Shown here piece by piece: positions 38,430 to 49,915 of a DNA stretch of 64,000 bases. The notes beneath the pieces were generated by a model, which was not told the origin of the DNA, searched no databases, and saw nothing but the letters and a program-made list of their open reading frames with translations. Each line of letters begins with the position of its first letter. The stretch's first letter is position 1. Location of the stretch: NCBI RefSeq assembly GCF_910592395.1, contig NC_088315.1, forward strand, positions 5,582,501 to 5,646,500. Reading direction: 5' to 3'. This DNA is from Lineus longissimus. Lineage: Eukaryota > Nemertea > Pilidiophora > Heteronemertea > Lineidae. The position numbers and the translations under genes are program-made.

Positions 38430-38815
38430 AGGGTAATAATGCCGATTGAAGAATTTCAACAGATTCTGTAAGCCCCTTCGACACATATTGAAGCATTTCA
38501 GCAAATTAACGACCAGTTTCAGTCCAGTTAATCTTCGTCAAACATTGCAGCATAGATTCAGTTAACTCCAGTTGACCATCGTCACATTGCTGGTGGATTT
38601 CAACAGATTCAATTCACCCCAGTTTAAACCATCGTCACACATTGAAGACTTTCAACAGATTGAGTTAACTCCACTTAACCTTCGTCACACATTGAATTTC
38701 GACAGATTCAGTTACTATTTGTTAACTTGCGTCAGTCACACATTCAAGAATTCCAACAATTTCAGTTAACCTCAATATTTCCTACTGTCACACATCGAAA
38801 GTTATATATTCAGTT
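38430..38815. repeat. Degenerate tandem repeat of about 55 bp upstream of the homeobox gene
   Basis: About six to seven diverged units resemble CGTCACACATTGAAGA, then TTTCAACAGATTCAGTTA, then ACTCCAGTTAACC. The array begins some 20 bases upstream of the start codon of the minus-strand homeobox gene, so it overlaps its 5' leader or promoter. Plus-strand frames here are translations of the repeat. Confidence 0.75.
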
Positions 38816-41221
38816 GAATAAGTTCAAGTGTATTGTCCCAAATACTCTGAAGAGTTCCGGCGGGTTTAGTTCACTCAGGTTAACATTCGTCTTTCAGAAT
38901 ATTGTTCCTCTTAGGATGAATAATTTGAAGGCAGACGCGAAATTAAGCACACTGTCCCCGTGGCATTTGTACAAAAATATTATATAAGGGGAATTTCGGC
39001 AATCTCACTTATTAACTTTCCTTACTCTATATGCTATCCGTGACAAATTAGTTAAAGTCAGACGTGATAGTGAGGACATATTCCTCCGATTATGACCAAC
39101 CCTCGCGACGAGCCCTATTTAAACCATCGTGGTCCACTAATTCAATTACACATCAGCGATGAGTAAGTTATCTTCTATCGACAACATTTACGCTGCTTAT
39201 CGAATCAAATTGAAAAGACATTTGGTGGTCTTCACTTATTCCACAAAGTACGGCGTCATTGACAAAAGCGGAACGCCTGGAGTTGCGGAGGTTGGACAAT
39301 GGGTGCTGGAGAAGAGAAACCTTGCAGTTACATGAGACAAAGCCTTTGACTGTCGGTGCTGAAGGCACTAATTCAATAAAACATTACCGCTTAATTAAAC
39401 AGTGGTGAAGTGGGCCATGAGATGTGTATGGTTTTACCCTAAAGGATGAAGACAACGTCCTAGACAACGCCACCGAGCGGCCAAAAGGTACAGCTCCGAA
39501 AATCTCAAGCGGGTCATTCCAGGGTGTGGAGCGTGTCATGACTGTACAGGCCAGTAGTTTGGGGCAATCATGTGAAGCGCTCTTTTAAGCAGAAACCAGT
39601 TGAATTTACCGCCAAGTCTCATTATTATCATTAGTGGAATATAAGGCCTGAATTTCGATGTTGTTATTGGGTGATACGATGGAGAATGAAAGCGGGGATT
39701 TCCGACACAGTCTAGATATTACATGTATCCTCATTGTGCAATGACGTCGACAAAACATAAAGTACTTTGAAATAAGCTAATTTTAGTTTAGCGTGCCTTA
39801 TTCCTCCCAGTGAAGTGTAAGCGACAAACTGTTCTCTTCGATGTAAGTCCAAGGGTGTAATTCAACACAATACAAGACCAGATTTTCGGTAAGTACAGAG
39901 TGTTCTGTGTAGTAATTTACATTTTGACTGAGCAGTTTTAAAAAGTCTGTTCCCTGTGTTTTATTATATCGCAACTGCAAACGGGCATGTTGCTTCCGTA
40001 TCCCTTAATACGGAATAAGTCACATGCAAACGGGCATATCGCAACTGTAAACGGGCATGTGACCAATTTCGTATTTCGGGATACGGAAGCACTGAGTCTT
40101 TAACATAGGACGGGACAAGGAAACGAGCATGGAAATAAGTAACGAGTGAACGCGCGTATCCCGGGAGGGCAGTACACGCAATATTGCACACATAAGGTCA
40201 TGTGAACATCTCAGGCAAGTATGGATTAATCTATACTTGCTACTGGTAACAAGGGGAACTGCCCCTTTAACTCTACAGTGATGAAGTAACGAGCCTAGAA
40301 AAAGTTAAAAGCACTCAAGAGAAATCAATACCCCAGGGGCTGCGGAGTCGAGGGCTGGTAAGGCTTCCTCTCTTCTACATCAAAGAGTACAGTTCACGCA
40401 TTCTGGACATAAATATTCTAATCAATCCATAATTAGGTTGAATTTAAATGAAAGTTTAAACAATTGAATACGGAAATCACCTCCTTGTGTATTCAGAAGC
40501 AGGTTTCGTTGAATGCGTTTCTCACCAAAATTTATTTTAAAGGATCAGTCGACTAATTTGTAATTGCGCCGGTCGGTCCTTTATCTTAAAGGAGTACGCA
40601 ACTAATTTAGCAGTAATATTAAAAAAACTGTTGGATTACTTAATTATGTTTAAAACTAATTAACTAACATATCTGCTTTCGTTATCACAATGATCAAGTG
40701 GATTCTCGTTGCGTCTGACGTCACATCTTCCTGTCTGGCGTGGGCGTATTTCTTGTGCTGCCGACTCGTAATGTTTATACCTGTACACGTACCGTCTAGT
40801 ATGATTAATCGAATCTATGCCATCAATACTGGAATGTACAGTAATACTGTCACTGGGAAATCATTCGCTGAATCAAATCGATCGCAGCGCCACCTGACAT
40901 GGTTGTCAGTGGTGGGATTCGGGGAACTATCGTCCCTGGTTGGTCGATCGTTCCTCTAAGAGGGGGGATTCGTGGTTATAATTTGGGAGAATACAGTTAC
41001 CCTGGCAATTACGTAGATCAGGAAACATCTAAGTATCGTAGCCTATAGAAATAGGGCATTGGTCACACAACAAACCGAAACGTTACTGGGAAATGGTTGG
41101 GGAATCCCCATTCCTTAAGTTTCGCCATAGCGATACCGGTATGTATAATTCGGTTTCTATTTCACACTATCAGTTTGCCTGTAGGTTTTGCCGATAGTGG
41201 CTCATATTTGTCGGTTTTATC
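38816..41221. other. Intergenic region between the homeobox and helicase genes
   Basis: No gene recognised. It contains the compound repeat at 39966-40090. The two neighbouring genes are divergent (minus to the left, plus to the right), so this interval should hold both promoters. I could not identify core promoter elements with confidence. Confidence 0.5.
39966..40090. repeat. Compound direct and inverted repeat
   Basis: ATATCGCAACTGYAAACGGG with following CATGT occurs at 39966 and 40036, 70 bases apart, and GCAAACGGGCAT also at 40026. GCTTCCGTATCCC at 39992-40004 is the exact reverse complement of 40078-40090. The block can therefore form a hairpin of 13-bp arms around the second direct copy. 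Confidence 0.75.
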
Positions 41222-44200
41222 ATGTCAAAGACGCAAAGGAAAATTGACAGCTTTAAACATTCGGCAAAGAGACGTTTATGTGATATGATAGAGATTAGTG
41301 AAGCAGACGAGACGACCAAGACCGATGACAACGGGTGTGAAGGTGAAGGTAGGTCGGCTGGTCTCCCCATGGTGGGTCAATCAAATACAAATGTATATAG
41401 GAGTCCGATCGGTGGCTAAGGCGTCGGAAGGTCTGGGAACGGCGCTCGAACCTGATATATACCTGATTGCATAGTCTGCATGCAATAGAGGGGGATGGGG
41501 TGGGCAAGTGGTGTCAAGTGGTGTCAAGTGGTGTCAAGTCGTCGGGTGTTTGGGTGGGATGTTATACTCTGTCAGCGGGCCTACGGTGTGCCCATCCAAC
41601 CCCGACCGTATTTTCAGTGCCGATGTTCCTGAACCATTATTGCCCCTCGCGTCTTGCCAGAAATCTCCCTTTCAAGCAAAGTGTTTTGGGCCGTAAAGAT
41701 GTCCACAGTGAGACCCTTCGTCTGGCGAGACAGTTAACTGCAAGTGGAAGATACCATAGACCCACCTTGTCACTCTTTACGTGAACTTCCACTGGGCCAA
41801 GCAAAAACTGCACTGGGCCACATCATGCTTTTGTCAATGATAAACGCCCAATAAAAAGCTCTTAAACTTAAATTTTGGCCTGTCAATGTAGAGTCAAAGG
41901 CTAACTGCATTGTGAACCTTTTCGAAGACAATCATTTAGATGATAAAGGTTCCTTTGCAATTCCAGGCAATGAGACGATAACGAGTATACAGGTTACTTG
42001 TAGCTCAAATTCGTGAAAGGAAAGGGATAAACCTCTCTGATAGTAAACCAGTGATTTAAAAATTGTCAGACTACTATACTTTCAGGACTAAAACCGACAC
42101 CTGAGAAGGACAAAACAGAGACGAACGGAGAAGGTGGTGTGGTGGTTGGAGGGACCACGGAATTGGAGTCGAAATCAAGCACCAAAAATACTAATTGCAT
42201 TGATCAAGGTTCCAAGGTCGAAGACAACGAGATCAACAAACTGATGGAGGAAAGGGATACTGTAATGGAGCAGCTGAAGGAGTTTGTCGGGATGACGAAA
42301 AATACTGGTCATGCTGGAGACGAGTGGGAAAGCGTGATGGACAGCTACGAGAAAATGATAACAGATACAAATATACGTGAAGGATGCCTCGATGAGGATG
42401 GGTGTGCTCATCATTGCGTCCCTTGTGATAAGCATTTGAGTGGAATTGAGCCTCTACGCGCTCATCTCAAATCCAACAACCACCACAAGAAAATCGGTCT
42501 GAAGAAGTCAGGAGATATCACGAATGCTCAACCATTTAGGTCTGATGGTGCTTTTCGAGATGGCAGACTTCGACCATGCGGTGAACATGCTTGTACACAC
42601 CATTGCCAAGTTTGTAATAAATGTATGACGGGGGCAACACCAGCCACACAGCACTTGGATAGCGACAAACACAAGAAGAAGGAAAGGGATATGACCAACT
42701 CCTATGCAAGGAACGTGGAACGTCCTCCTAGTGCCTCCGGACAATACCGAATAGCCACTCCTGGTTCGAGCAGGGCAAGCAGTACATCGGATTGTTTGAA
42801 ACCAGGTTGCAACAGTCATTGTACACCTTGTGAGATGTGCTTTGCCACGTCAGATGAATTTGGAAACCATGGAAAAACACCAGAGCACCAGAGCAAGTTT
42901 ATGAGCGGCATAGTTGCATTGGGTGCAATGCGAACGGCCAGTGAATGCGGGAACGACATTAACAGCATGTTGAATGGAAGTGGCAGTAGCCGTAGTTTAG
43001 AGAGCTTCAGCAGTCTTGGAACCAGCCTGGCTTGGGATGGATACGACCCTTCATTTCAACCTAATTTCATCCAGGTGGACACATGCACAGCTATTGGTTG
43101 CAGCTATCACTGTACATGTTGCGACACCCATCTTAGCGGAGAAGAGCCAATGAAGCAGCACATCAGCTCCATCAAGCACCTGAACATGGAACAAGTCTAC
43201 ACCAAGGGAATGGCAGGTCAAAACGGCCCGACCCTTGCGGAGTCGAGTCGTAGTCTATCCAATGGCGATTCCTTATACAGTCTTGGTTCAATGTTGGATA
43301 ACTTGAGTCTAACTTCAATTGCAGGAAATGATCCGGAAGAGGTCATTGGTTCGTGCGGAAAGACAGGTTGTGCTTTCCACTGTAACCTCTGCAGTACCTG
43401 TTTGAGTGGGTGCGTCCCGAGGGACCAACATGTTGCATCGAAAAATCACCGTCAAGTCCGGGAGAGGCTGGAAAGAGCTTCCCAATCCTTGGCAAAACCA
43501 GAGTGTGCAGTGAGGGAACTCAGTATGGCTCCATCACTTTCACCAGATACGGGGGTTGAATTAGCAACATGTAGTCAACCTGGCTGTGCTTTTCACTGTC
43601 ACGTATGCGATGCACATCTGACTGGTCGTGAGCCCATGCAACAACACATGGCATCAAAGAACCACGAGAAGCGCAAGAAAGCTACTGCTAACCTGAGGAT
43701 GCAGCCCGCTTCATCTGCTTCTCGGCCAGTTGATGATGAACCAGAAGTGTCGGAAGCAACCTGTACCCATATTGGATGTCGTTTCCATTGCAACATATGC
43801 GACATGCACCTTTCGGGTTTGGATCCAATGAAACAACACATGGACTCTGGAAAACACCACAAAAAGAAACAGGCATTCCTGAAGTTAGGAGGTCAAAGCC
43901 AACCATTTTTGGCCGCCTCTAACCAGTTACTGAATCCTAGCACAAGCAGTACACAAGAGATCTCGGAACCAAACCCATTTGCCTTGATGCAGCCACAGCA
44001 GAGACCGCTGCCGAAGCCTATTGGCTATGAGAGATCAATACAAAGCCTTTCACCTCCTTTGTTCCCAAGTTCAAGTGACATACGACAGCAATTGACAACA
44101 CCACGACAGCAATTGGCAACAGCACCACAGGCTTTTCTTCACAGTGGTGTCTTCAGAACACTTAGTCCAAGGGCTCCAGGATATGCTAACAACGTCAACA

Positions 44201-47200
44201 ATTTGGTAGAACCCGTTAGCAATGCTAGCCAACAAGACTTGAGCAAGTCTGTATTTGGTATCTGTCCCGACAGTTCAAGGATATGCATGTATCACTGCTT
44301 TGCCTGCGAGAAACACTTCAATGAAAAACTACCAAAACAACAGCACGAAACATCTGCAAAACATAAGAAAGCTGCACAGAGATATCTTGCCGGTTTGAAA
44401 ACGCGGGTCGTTCAAAAGGAAGACTCCTTCATCGTTCCGAGTGCTGGCAGTACAGATTTGCCCCTAAAGACCCAGTTAAAGACGTCGAAATCGTCCAGCT
44501 CTCTGACAGGTCTACCGAAGTGGCTAGGGGAAGATCGGCAGTTTCCACCGGTCGTGAAAACGCCTCAAGCAAAGTACTCGCCACAGACGAAGACTGTGCC
44601 GCGGGACTACCAGATGGAGCTTTACCATAAGGCAATGAAGGATGATACTGTCTGTTTCCTTCCGACAGGTTAGTTAAAGCCGAATTGAAATTGAAAACTT
44701 TCAGAAGAACGATATGTTACATGGTTTAGTACTACTATTCCACACCCCATTTCATTACTAAAACCTAGCAATTGAGAAACTCCTATCCATAGTCATTTTG
44801 GATGGGTCGAAAAGCAAAGCAACTTGATCGAAGCATGAGCCGAATGGTTTCCTGATTTTTCTGTAGAAACTACCACATATCAGGCCATAGAAGATCAAAT
44901 TTTCATGGCTGCAAAATAGCTACTCTAAAATGCATTGAATGTTGCACGTTCCAGGCACTGGTAAGACATTGGTGTCTGCACTAGTCATTGACCACATGCT
45001 CCAGTTGAACCCAACAAGACCTATTCTGTTCCTTGTCGAGAAGATCCTGCTTGTCCTTCAACAGACCAAATACCTCAGGACAGAGCTTGGGCAAAGACGA
45101 TATCAAAGGTATGAACATTCTAAGGTACCGGTATTAGTGATAAATGAACAGTTTAATAGCGTTGTCAAATACGAAGTCATCAACAGACTTGTAAAGTTAC
45201 CACCTCTGTGTGAGAGTTGGTTCATGTGGTTTGGTCTTGTAGAGTAAAATCAAAATTGAATATATCATTATTGGACGATTGTCTTCAAGTAGTTGCTCGT
45301 GTCCTTAATTCTCCTGAGTCGTTTGCAAGGAAACCGGCGACCACTGACTCCAACCTTTGGAAATGGCCCTCATGATTCTTGAGTTTGTTGATACTTACGC
45401 TGCCTCCTTCAGATTCAACCCCAGGACCAATACAATGGAAATGCATGCCCTTAACGTTGCTGGTTTGTGTAGTGGACACACAGATGCATGTGGCAAGTCC
45501 TCTTTGCAGGAGCTGGATGTCATAGTTACAACAGCAGGTATGCCAGTCTTTCATTATTTATATATTTACGGATTTCGATAAGACCCAAGTCCGTGTTGGA
45601 CAAAAGTCGGAAACTTTGAAGAGTCTATATCAAACAGCTTGTTTGAAACAGGAATTATACAAGGAGTGTTAGGCACAAGATTGAGCATGAGCTTTAGTTG
45701 AAAAACGTACCAAGAATTCTCAATTGGCTGCGCCGTTACATTACAATTAATATTAAAGCATGAAATCTTGCATATACAATGTTTGTATCTTACTTTACAG
45801 GATTCTTCCTGAATATCCTCTCGAAAAAGTGGCTCAAGTGGCAGGACTTTAGTCTCGTAGTGATTGACGAAGTTCATCATTGCACAAAGAAGCATGCCTA
45901 TAACACCCTGATGCAGGAGAACCACCTCCAGCTACTCCGGGAGATCAGACCCAAACTTTTCGGTATGACAGCATCACCTGCTGGGGAAGCGAACGTCCCA
46001 CTTACCCAGGAGATGCTTCAGAGGTTGCTTGATAACATCGGGATGGCAAAGCTATGCGTTGTGGAAGATCATGACAAACAACTCGGGGAGTTCCAGAGTA
46101 GGACGGTATTGGAGATCGATTTGGCTAAGATGAGTGAGGAGGAAACACAACTCGAGGATGATATACAGATGTATTTGAGGCACATCTTCAACTTCTTGGT
46201 CAAGACGACGAACCTTGGGAACCTTTGTAAGGAATTGGGACTGAACATCCAAGAAGGCCAAAGGGCTATTCTGAATGCTACGGAGTTGACAGGCGAGGGA
46301 TTGGAGGCGTTTAGGTCCAGTTTGGGAATGATAGATGTCAAAGACAGATGCGCGAAAATGGGACGTTTCATCAAGAAAATCATTGCGCACGCTGACGCCG
46401 TTTGTGGAGCACTGCTTGGTCTGCGCCTCTGTGGAGAGGAGGCTGTCTATCACTCATTGAAACCCTTAGCCGAAGACGTGAATTATTACGGATTTGAAGA
46501 AATGGCGAAAGTCGGTTTCAATTGTAAGGGGTTGCAGTCACGTGCGGATTCTTATGAATCAAACATTGATGAGAGGCGAAAAAAGATGACAGCCTTCTGG
46601 CGCCTCGTGCACAGAATCGTCACGAGTGTGGAGTGGAATGCATTCGGCCCTATGGAGAAGAGACCAATTGTCATGGTAATAGTCCGCGAGCGAAAGGTCG
46701 CCAAGTTGCTTGCCACATTGCTGCAGTCTAACAGTGATGTCCAGGCACGAGGGCTGAATGTCGAGTACATTGTGGGCCATGGGGACGGTAATGTTGGCAT
46801 GAGTGTTAGCAGACAGCGGAGGATGCTGGAGGAGACTTGGCAACATAAGTATCAGGTCAGTGTAGATTTAACAAACTCGTCCGTCGTTTCATCAATTCAA
46901 ACGTTCAAGAAACGTCAGGAAATCATCACAAATACAATACCCTGGGACTACGCTCTCCAGTCCGTCATCGGGAGTGGTGCTGCAATATATAATGCATTAT
47001 ATTATATGTGCTCTGATAAAAATATCTTCTTTTGCTTCAGGTACTGGTTGCAACATCTGTCGCAGAAGAAGGGCTTGACTTACCAGAATGTAAACTGGTC
47101 ATAGAAATGGACCCACCGGGCAATGTGACGTCACTTGTTCAGATCCGTGGCAGAGCCAGGAAGCAGTGCAGCAAGCTGGTGGCGCTGTGTAGAAGTGAAG

Positions 47201-47322
47201 ACCAGGTGGACAAGATCAAAGAACTCGAGGACAGGGAACAATGTATGATGATTGCAGCTAGGGCTGTTGTGGGCCTGCAGAACACTGCTGCGAAAAGGTT
47301 GCTGCTATCTGGATCAATGTAG
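41222..47322 (+). CDS. Zinc-finger RIG-I/Dicer-type RNA helicase (8 extended JAZ-like fingers + SF2 helicase)
   Basis: The six exons are 41222-41348, 42086-44668, 44955-45108, 45413-45537, 45801-46855 and 47041-47322, about 1,441 residues. All junctions keep frame with GT..AG introns; the exon 1 donor could also be 6 bp earlier. The ATG is the first after an in-frame stop at 41195. Residues 143-802 hold eight fingers of C-x2-C-x12-H-x5-H spacing, typical of dsRNA-binding JAZ/U1-like fingers. The helicase (about 880-1400) shows PTGTGKT (split by intron 2), VIVTTAG, VVIDEVHH, MTASPAG, VATSVAEEGLDLPEC and QIRGRARK, with a helical insert between the two lobes as in RIG-I/MDA5/Dicer. The stop comes about 50 residues after motif VI, so there is no RIG-I C-terminal domain, RNase III or PAZ, and no CARD or Dicer dsRBD is visible. 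The likely role is ATP-dependent dsRNA binding in RNA sensing or small-RNA biology. The fold calls are strong; the function is inferred. Confidence 0.92.
41511..41540 (+). repeat. 10-bp tandem repeat in intron 1 of the helicase gene
   Basis: Three consecutive copies of GTGTCAAGTG, the last ending in C. A partial copy precedes them. Confidence 0.9.
42385..44364 (+). repeat. Eight-fold zinc-finger repeat encoded in one exon
   Basis: Eight modules of about 37 residues are separated by variable Ser/Gly/Gln-rich linkers, all within exon 2 and without introns between them. Every module follows C-x(4-6)-C-x2-H-C-x2-C-x2-[HC]-x9-H-x5-H. The last part is the standard JAZ-like finger. The first C, the second C, the H and the [HC] are also kept in all eight copies. 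Fingers 6 and 7 are the most alike (HMASKNH and HMDSGKH), while finger 3 (residues near 285) and finger 8 (near 768-802) are the most diverged. Confidence 0.93.
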
Positions 47323-48555
47323 ATTGGATGTCTTCAGGTGTGGCGCTCTTGAGACTACACATTCTGTCCTCATGTTTGGTTTTTTTGGTTTGCTTGATTT
47401 GCGCAACATCCATCGACGCTGCTTCTTTGGAAACTGTATCTGCAGCAAATTTAGTCATTCTAGGCCCCGGGGCCTAGGGAATGTAGTGATGCTTCTGAGC
47501 GTGTAGTTTTTGGGTGCAATGCAGATTAAGTAACCTAGTTTTGCATGAATGTTGCGCGGGACAAGCAAGGTTATGTTTCTATTACATGGACAATACTGTC
47601 GGCGTTTGCTCGATATATCATATTTATCATATAGGGGGTTGTACTAGATTTGTCATTGTCGTTGTTGAAGTGGAGAATTGTGATGCCTAACTGTGATGCT
47701 TGAATTTAAATCGTGTTGGCGATCGACGTGATTTCCGCAACTGAACAACTGCGGACCATGAGCTGGGACACTGGTTGAGACAGACGGCTTACCGATACGA
47801 AATTCTTCGACATTGCCACTGGAGGAATCACTGTGGTGTTTAGATTGTCTTAATTTATTGTTAGTTTCTCATACATGTAAAAATAGCATTCATGATAAAA
47901 CGTACCCACGACTGTATTTGTAATAACTTGCTGCTAAAAATCTACTCGCTAGCAATTTGCGTGCACTACGGTATATCGATACTGCTAGTATATTCTGTAT
48001 AAGAGCTCCCTGGAAACGGGAATATCAGAGCACATTACACAGTTCTGTGCATCTGGTGTTCCCGAGTTCCGAGTCCTATCGTTCTTCCGAAAAGCTCTCT
48101 CCCGGCATATACCTGCTGGAGTCGGGTCTGGTGTCGGGTTCGCATTCGGATGTAGAAATATTCGGCCTGCTTTGGCCTTGGAGGCACCAAGGTTTTTGAG
48201 TTTGTGAAATTTCTTTAAAAAAAGAGAAAAAAGCACTGGCGGTTGCGTTGCGTGTTAAAAGGTTCTGCAAAACAAAGTGCTTTCCACGACGGCGCTAGCC
48301 CGAACGTGACGTATAGATACTTCAAAGACGGACACTTTCTTTCTGAATAACCCGAAACATATATACATGTACGACCTGAATTTGACAGTTTACGGGCGAA
48401 GTCGTTTCAAGGGCAAGGTTGTTCACAACAAGTTAAGTCATTTAGCAAGGCGTTATGTCTGGTCCAGCAGCGACAGTTAGTAGGCTAAATGGCTTGTTTT
48501 GAACAACCTGACGGGAGGGACCCTGAGGGGTACAATTCAATACCAACATTTAGTC

Positions 48556-48561
48556 AATAAA
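48556..48561 (+). promoter_or_regulatory. Candidate polyadenylation signal of the helicase gene
   Basis: I saw no earlier AATAAA after the helicase stop codon in this strand; this one is about 1.2 kb beyond it. It would imply a long 3' UTR. A variant signal may be used instead. Confidence 0.3.
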
Positions 48562-48834
48562 GTCATCATCTCTTTCAAATGAGAGTCGCGTTTATTTGTA
48601 GCGATTAAACTGAGGAAAGGATATATTATATATATCCATATTTTCGTCAGCAGACTGACTGTCGGACTTGTGTACGGATAGGCCTATAGTGAGGCTCAAT
48701 GCCTTGATTGCGACGCCTGATCCCCGCCCTTCCTACGTCCTATATATCTATATATATGCTCCATACTCCGCCGCGGTGACTATGATGAATCATGTCTGCT
48801 TTGGAGAATGAGTTGGGGCAAGTATATGTCCGGA

Positions 48835-49199
48835 AGCATTCCGCGAAGATGACGTCACTGCAGCTGCTGCCCTCTATTTCCCCATCGCTGAATTACAGGC
48901 AATGTCGGACAAACATGCGGTTTCGTAATGGATTCAGGCTTTCTAACTGGGGCAGTTAGATTCAATCTGGCACATGTCCGAGTGTTGGAAATACTACATA
49001 ATTGTTCTGAATATTTCTCTCTCTGACTCTATGGTATTATCCATGCTAAAAACAATGCAGGGTCAAAGATAATTGACTTTGAAATAAGCTCAAATGCGTA
49101 GAAATAAGTGTCGATGTCCGACTGTCACGTGACTAAAATGTCATCAATATCTTATTCAAATGACCTTGTGAGCTATAAATAGTAACGTCGCGGAATGCT
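48835..49199. mobile_element. MITE-like element, copy 2 (365 bp)
   Basis: About 97% identical to 21734-22098 with no length difference. The ends are AGCATTCCGCGA and TCGCGGAATGCT. In this copy the left flank is GA and the right flank AT, so a TA duplication is not preserved as cleanly as in copy 1. It lies between the helicase and DSTYK-type genes, about 0.7 kb upstream of the latter's start codon. Confidence 0.8.
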
Positions 49200-49915
49200 A
49201 TTGGTAACCATCGATACGATTGATTTTAGCTTCCTTGATTAAATACTTTTCCGTGCGCGTTGCGCGGTCAAGAGAAGTCCCCCACCTGTTATTGCAACGA
49301 AACTCACGTACGAGCAATAGAATTCAGGCCTACCGAGCCTCAGTCAGAATCAAAGCAATTATTACAGGCCCTAGTGTCTCCATTTTCAACAGGTGTTGGC
49401 CCAATCTCCCGGGCGCCGGGCCAACTGTCCAATTTACATGTGGCAGAGACAGTAGGTCGAGTGAGGCTTGGCGACAATATTCACCATCGACGACGCTTGG
49501 AGAATGGTAATTCCCTTTAACAAATGGGAATCCCCGATAAACTTTCCACCAATCAAATTGCGAATACGAATCTAATTATAGATATTCTGGGAATTTTCAG
49601 TGTCACGGAAACTACTTTTTCACTTGGTGAATATTATTTCTCATTTATTGCAAAAAAGAAAGGTCTAGAATCGTGCTATTATCAAAAATTTAATACATTG
49701 ATATACGATAAATCACAACGGATGTGATAATCGATGATATATTTATAAAAACACTATCATAACAGACTTTTCACCGGCTACTACTTTGCTACACTGTCAG
49801 ATTTGGGAAACCCGGAAATAAATAGGAACGGCCGCTTTTTGATGCAAAACACTCTTAAGACTGTTTGGTGTTGAAATATCGCTCATATCTTCCTAATCAC
49901 TCAGAAGAACATACC

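Larger units (their letters stand above)
47323..49915 (+). other. 3' flank of the helicase gene and spacer before the DSTYK-type gene
   Basis: No coding region recognised. It includes an 18-bp palindrome CTAGGCCCCGGGGCCTAG near 47460, a candidate polyadenylation signal at 48556, and a copy of the 365-bp element at 48835-49199. The promoter of the next gene should lie in its right-hand part. Confidence 0.55.

Noticed and set aside
42139-42141. Start of the helicase protein at the beginning of the long open stretch in exon 2
   Set aside because: The codon there is GTG. The frame extends upstream to a clear acceptor at 42085 and joins in phase to an ATG-initiated exon at 41222.
42175-43906. Several antisense frames across the zinc-finger exon
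   Set aside because: They are mirror frames created by the repetitive codon pattern of the finger modules on the plus strand.
46552-46846. Two overlapping minus-strand frames inside helicase exon 5
   Set aside because: The plus strand here carries conserved helicase sequence, so these are shadows.
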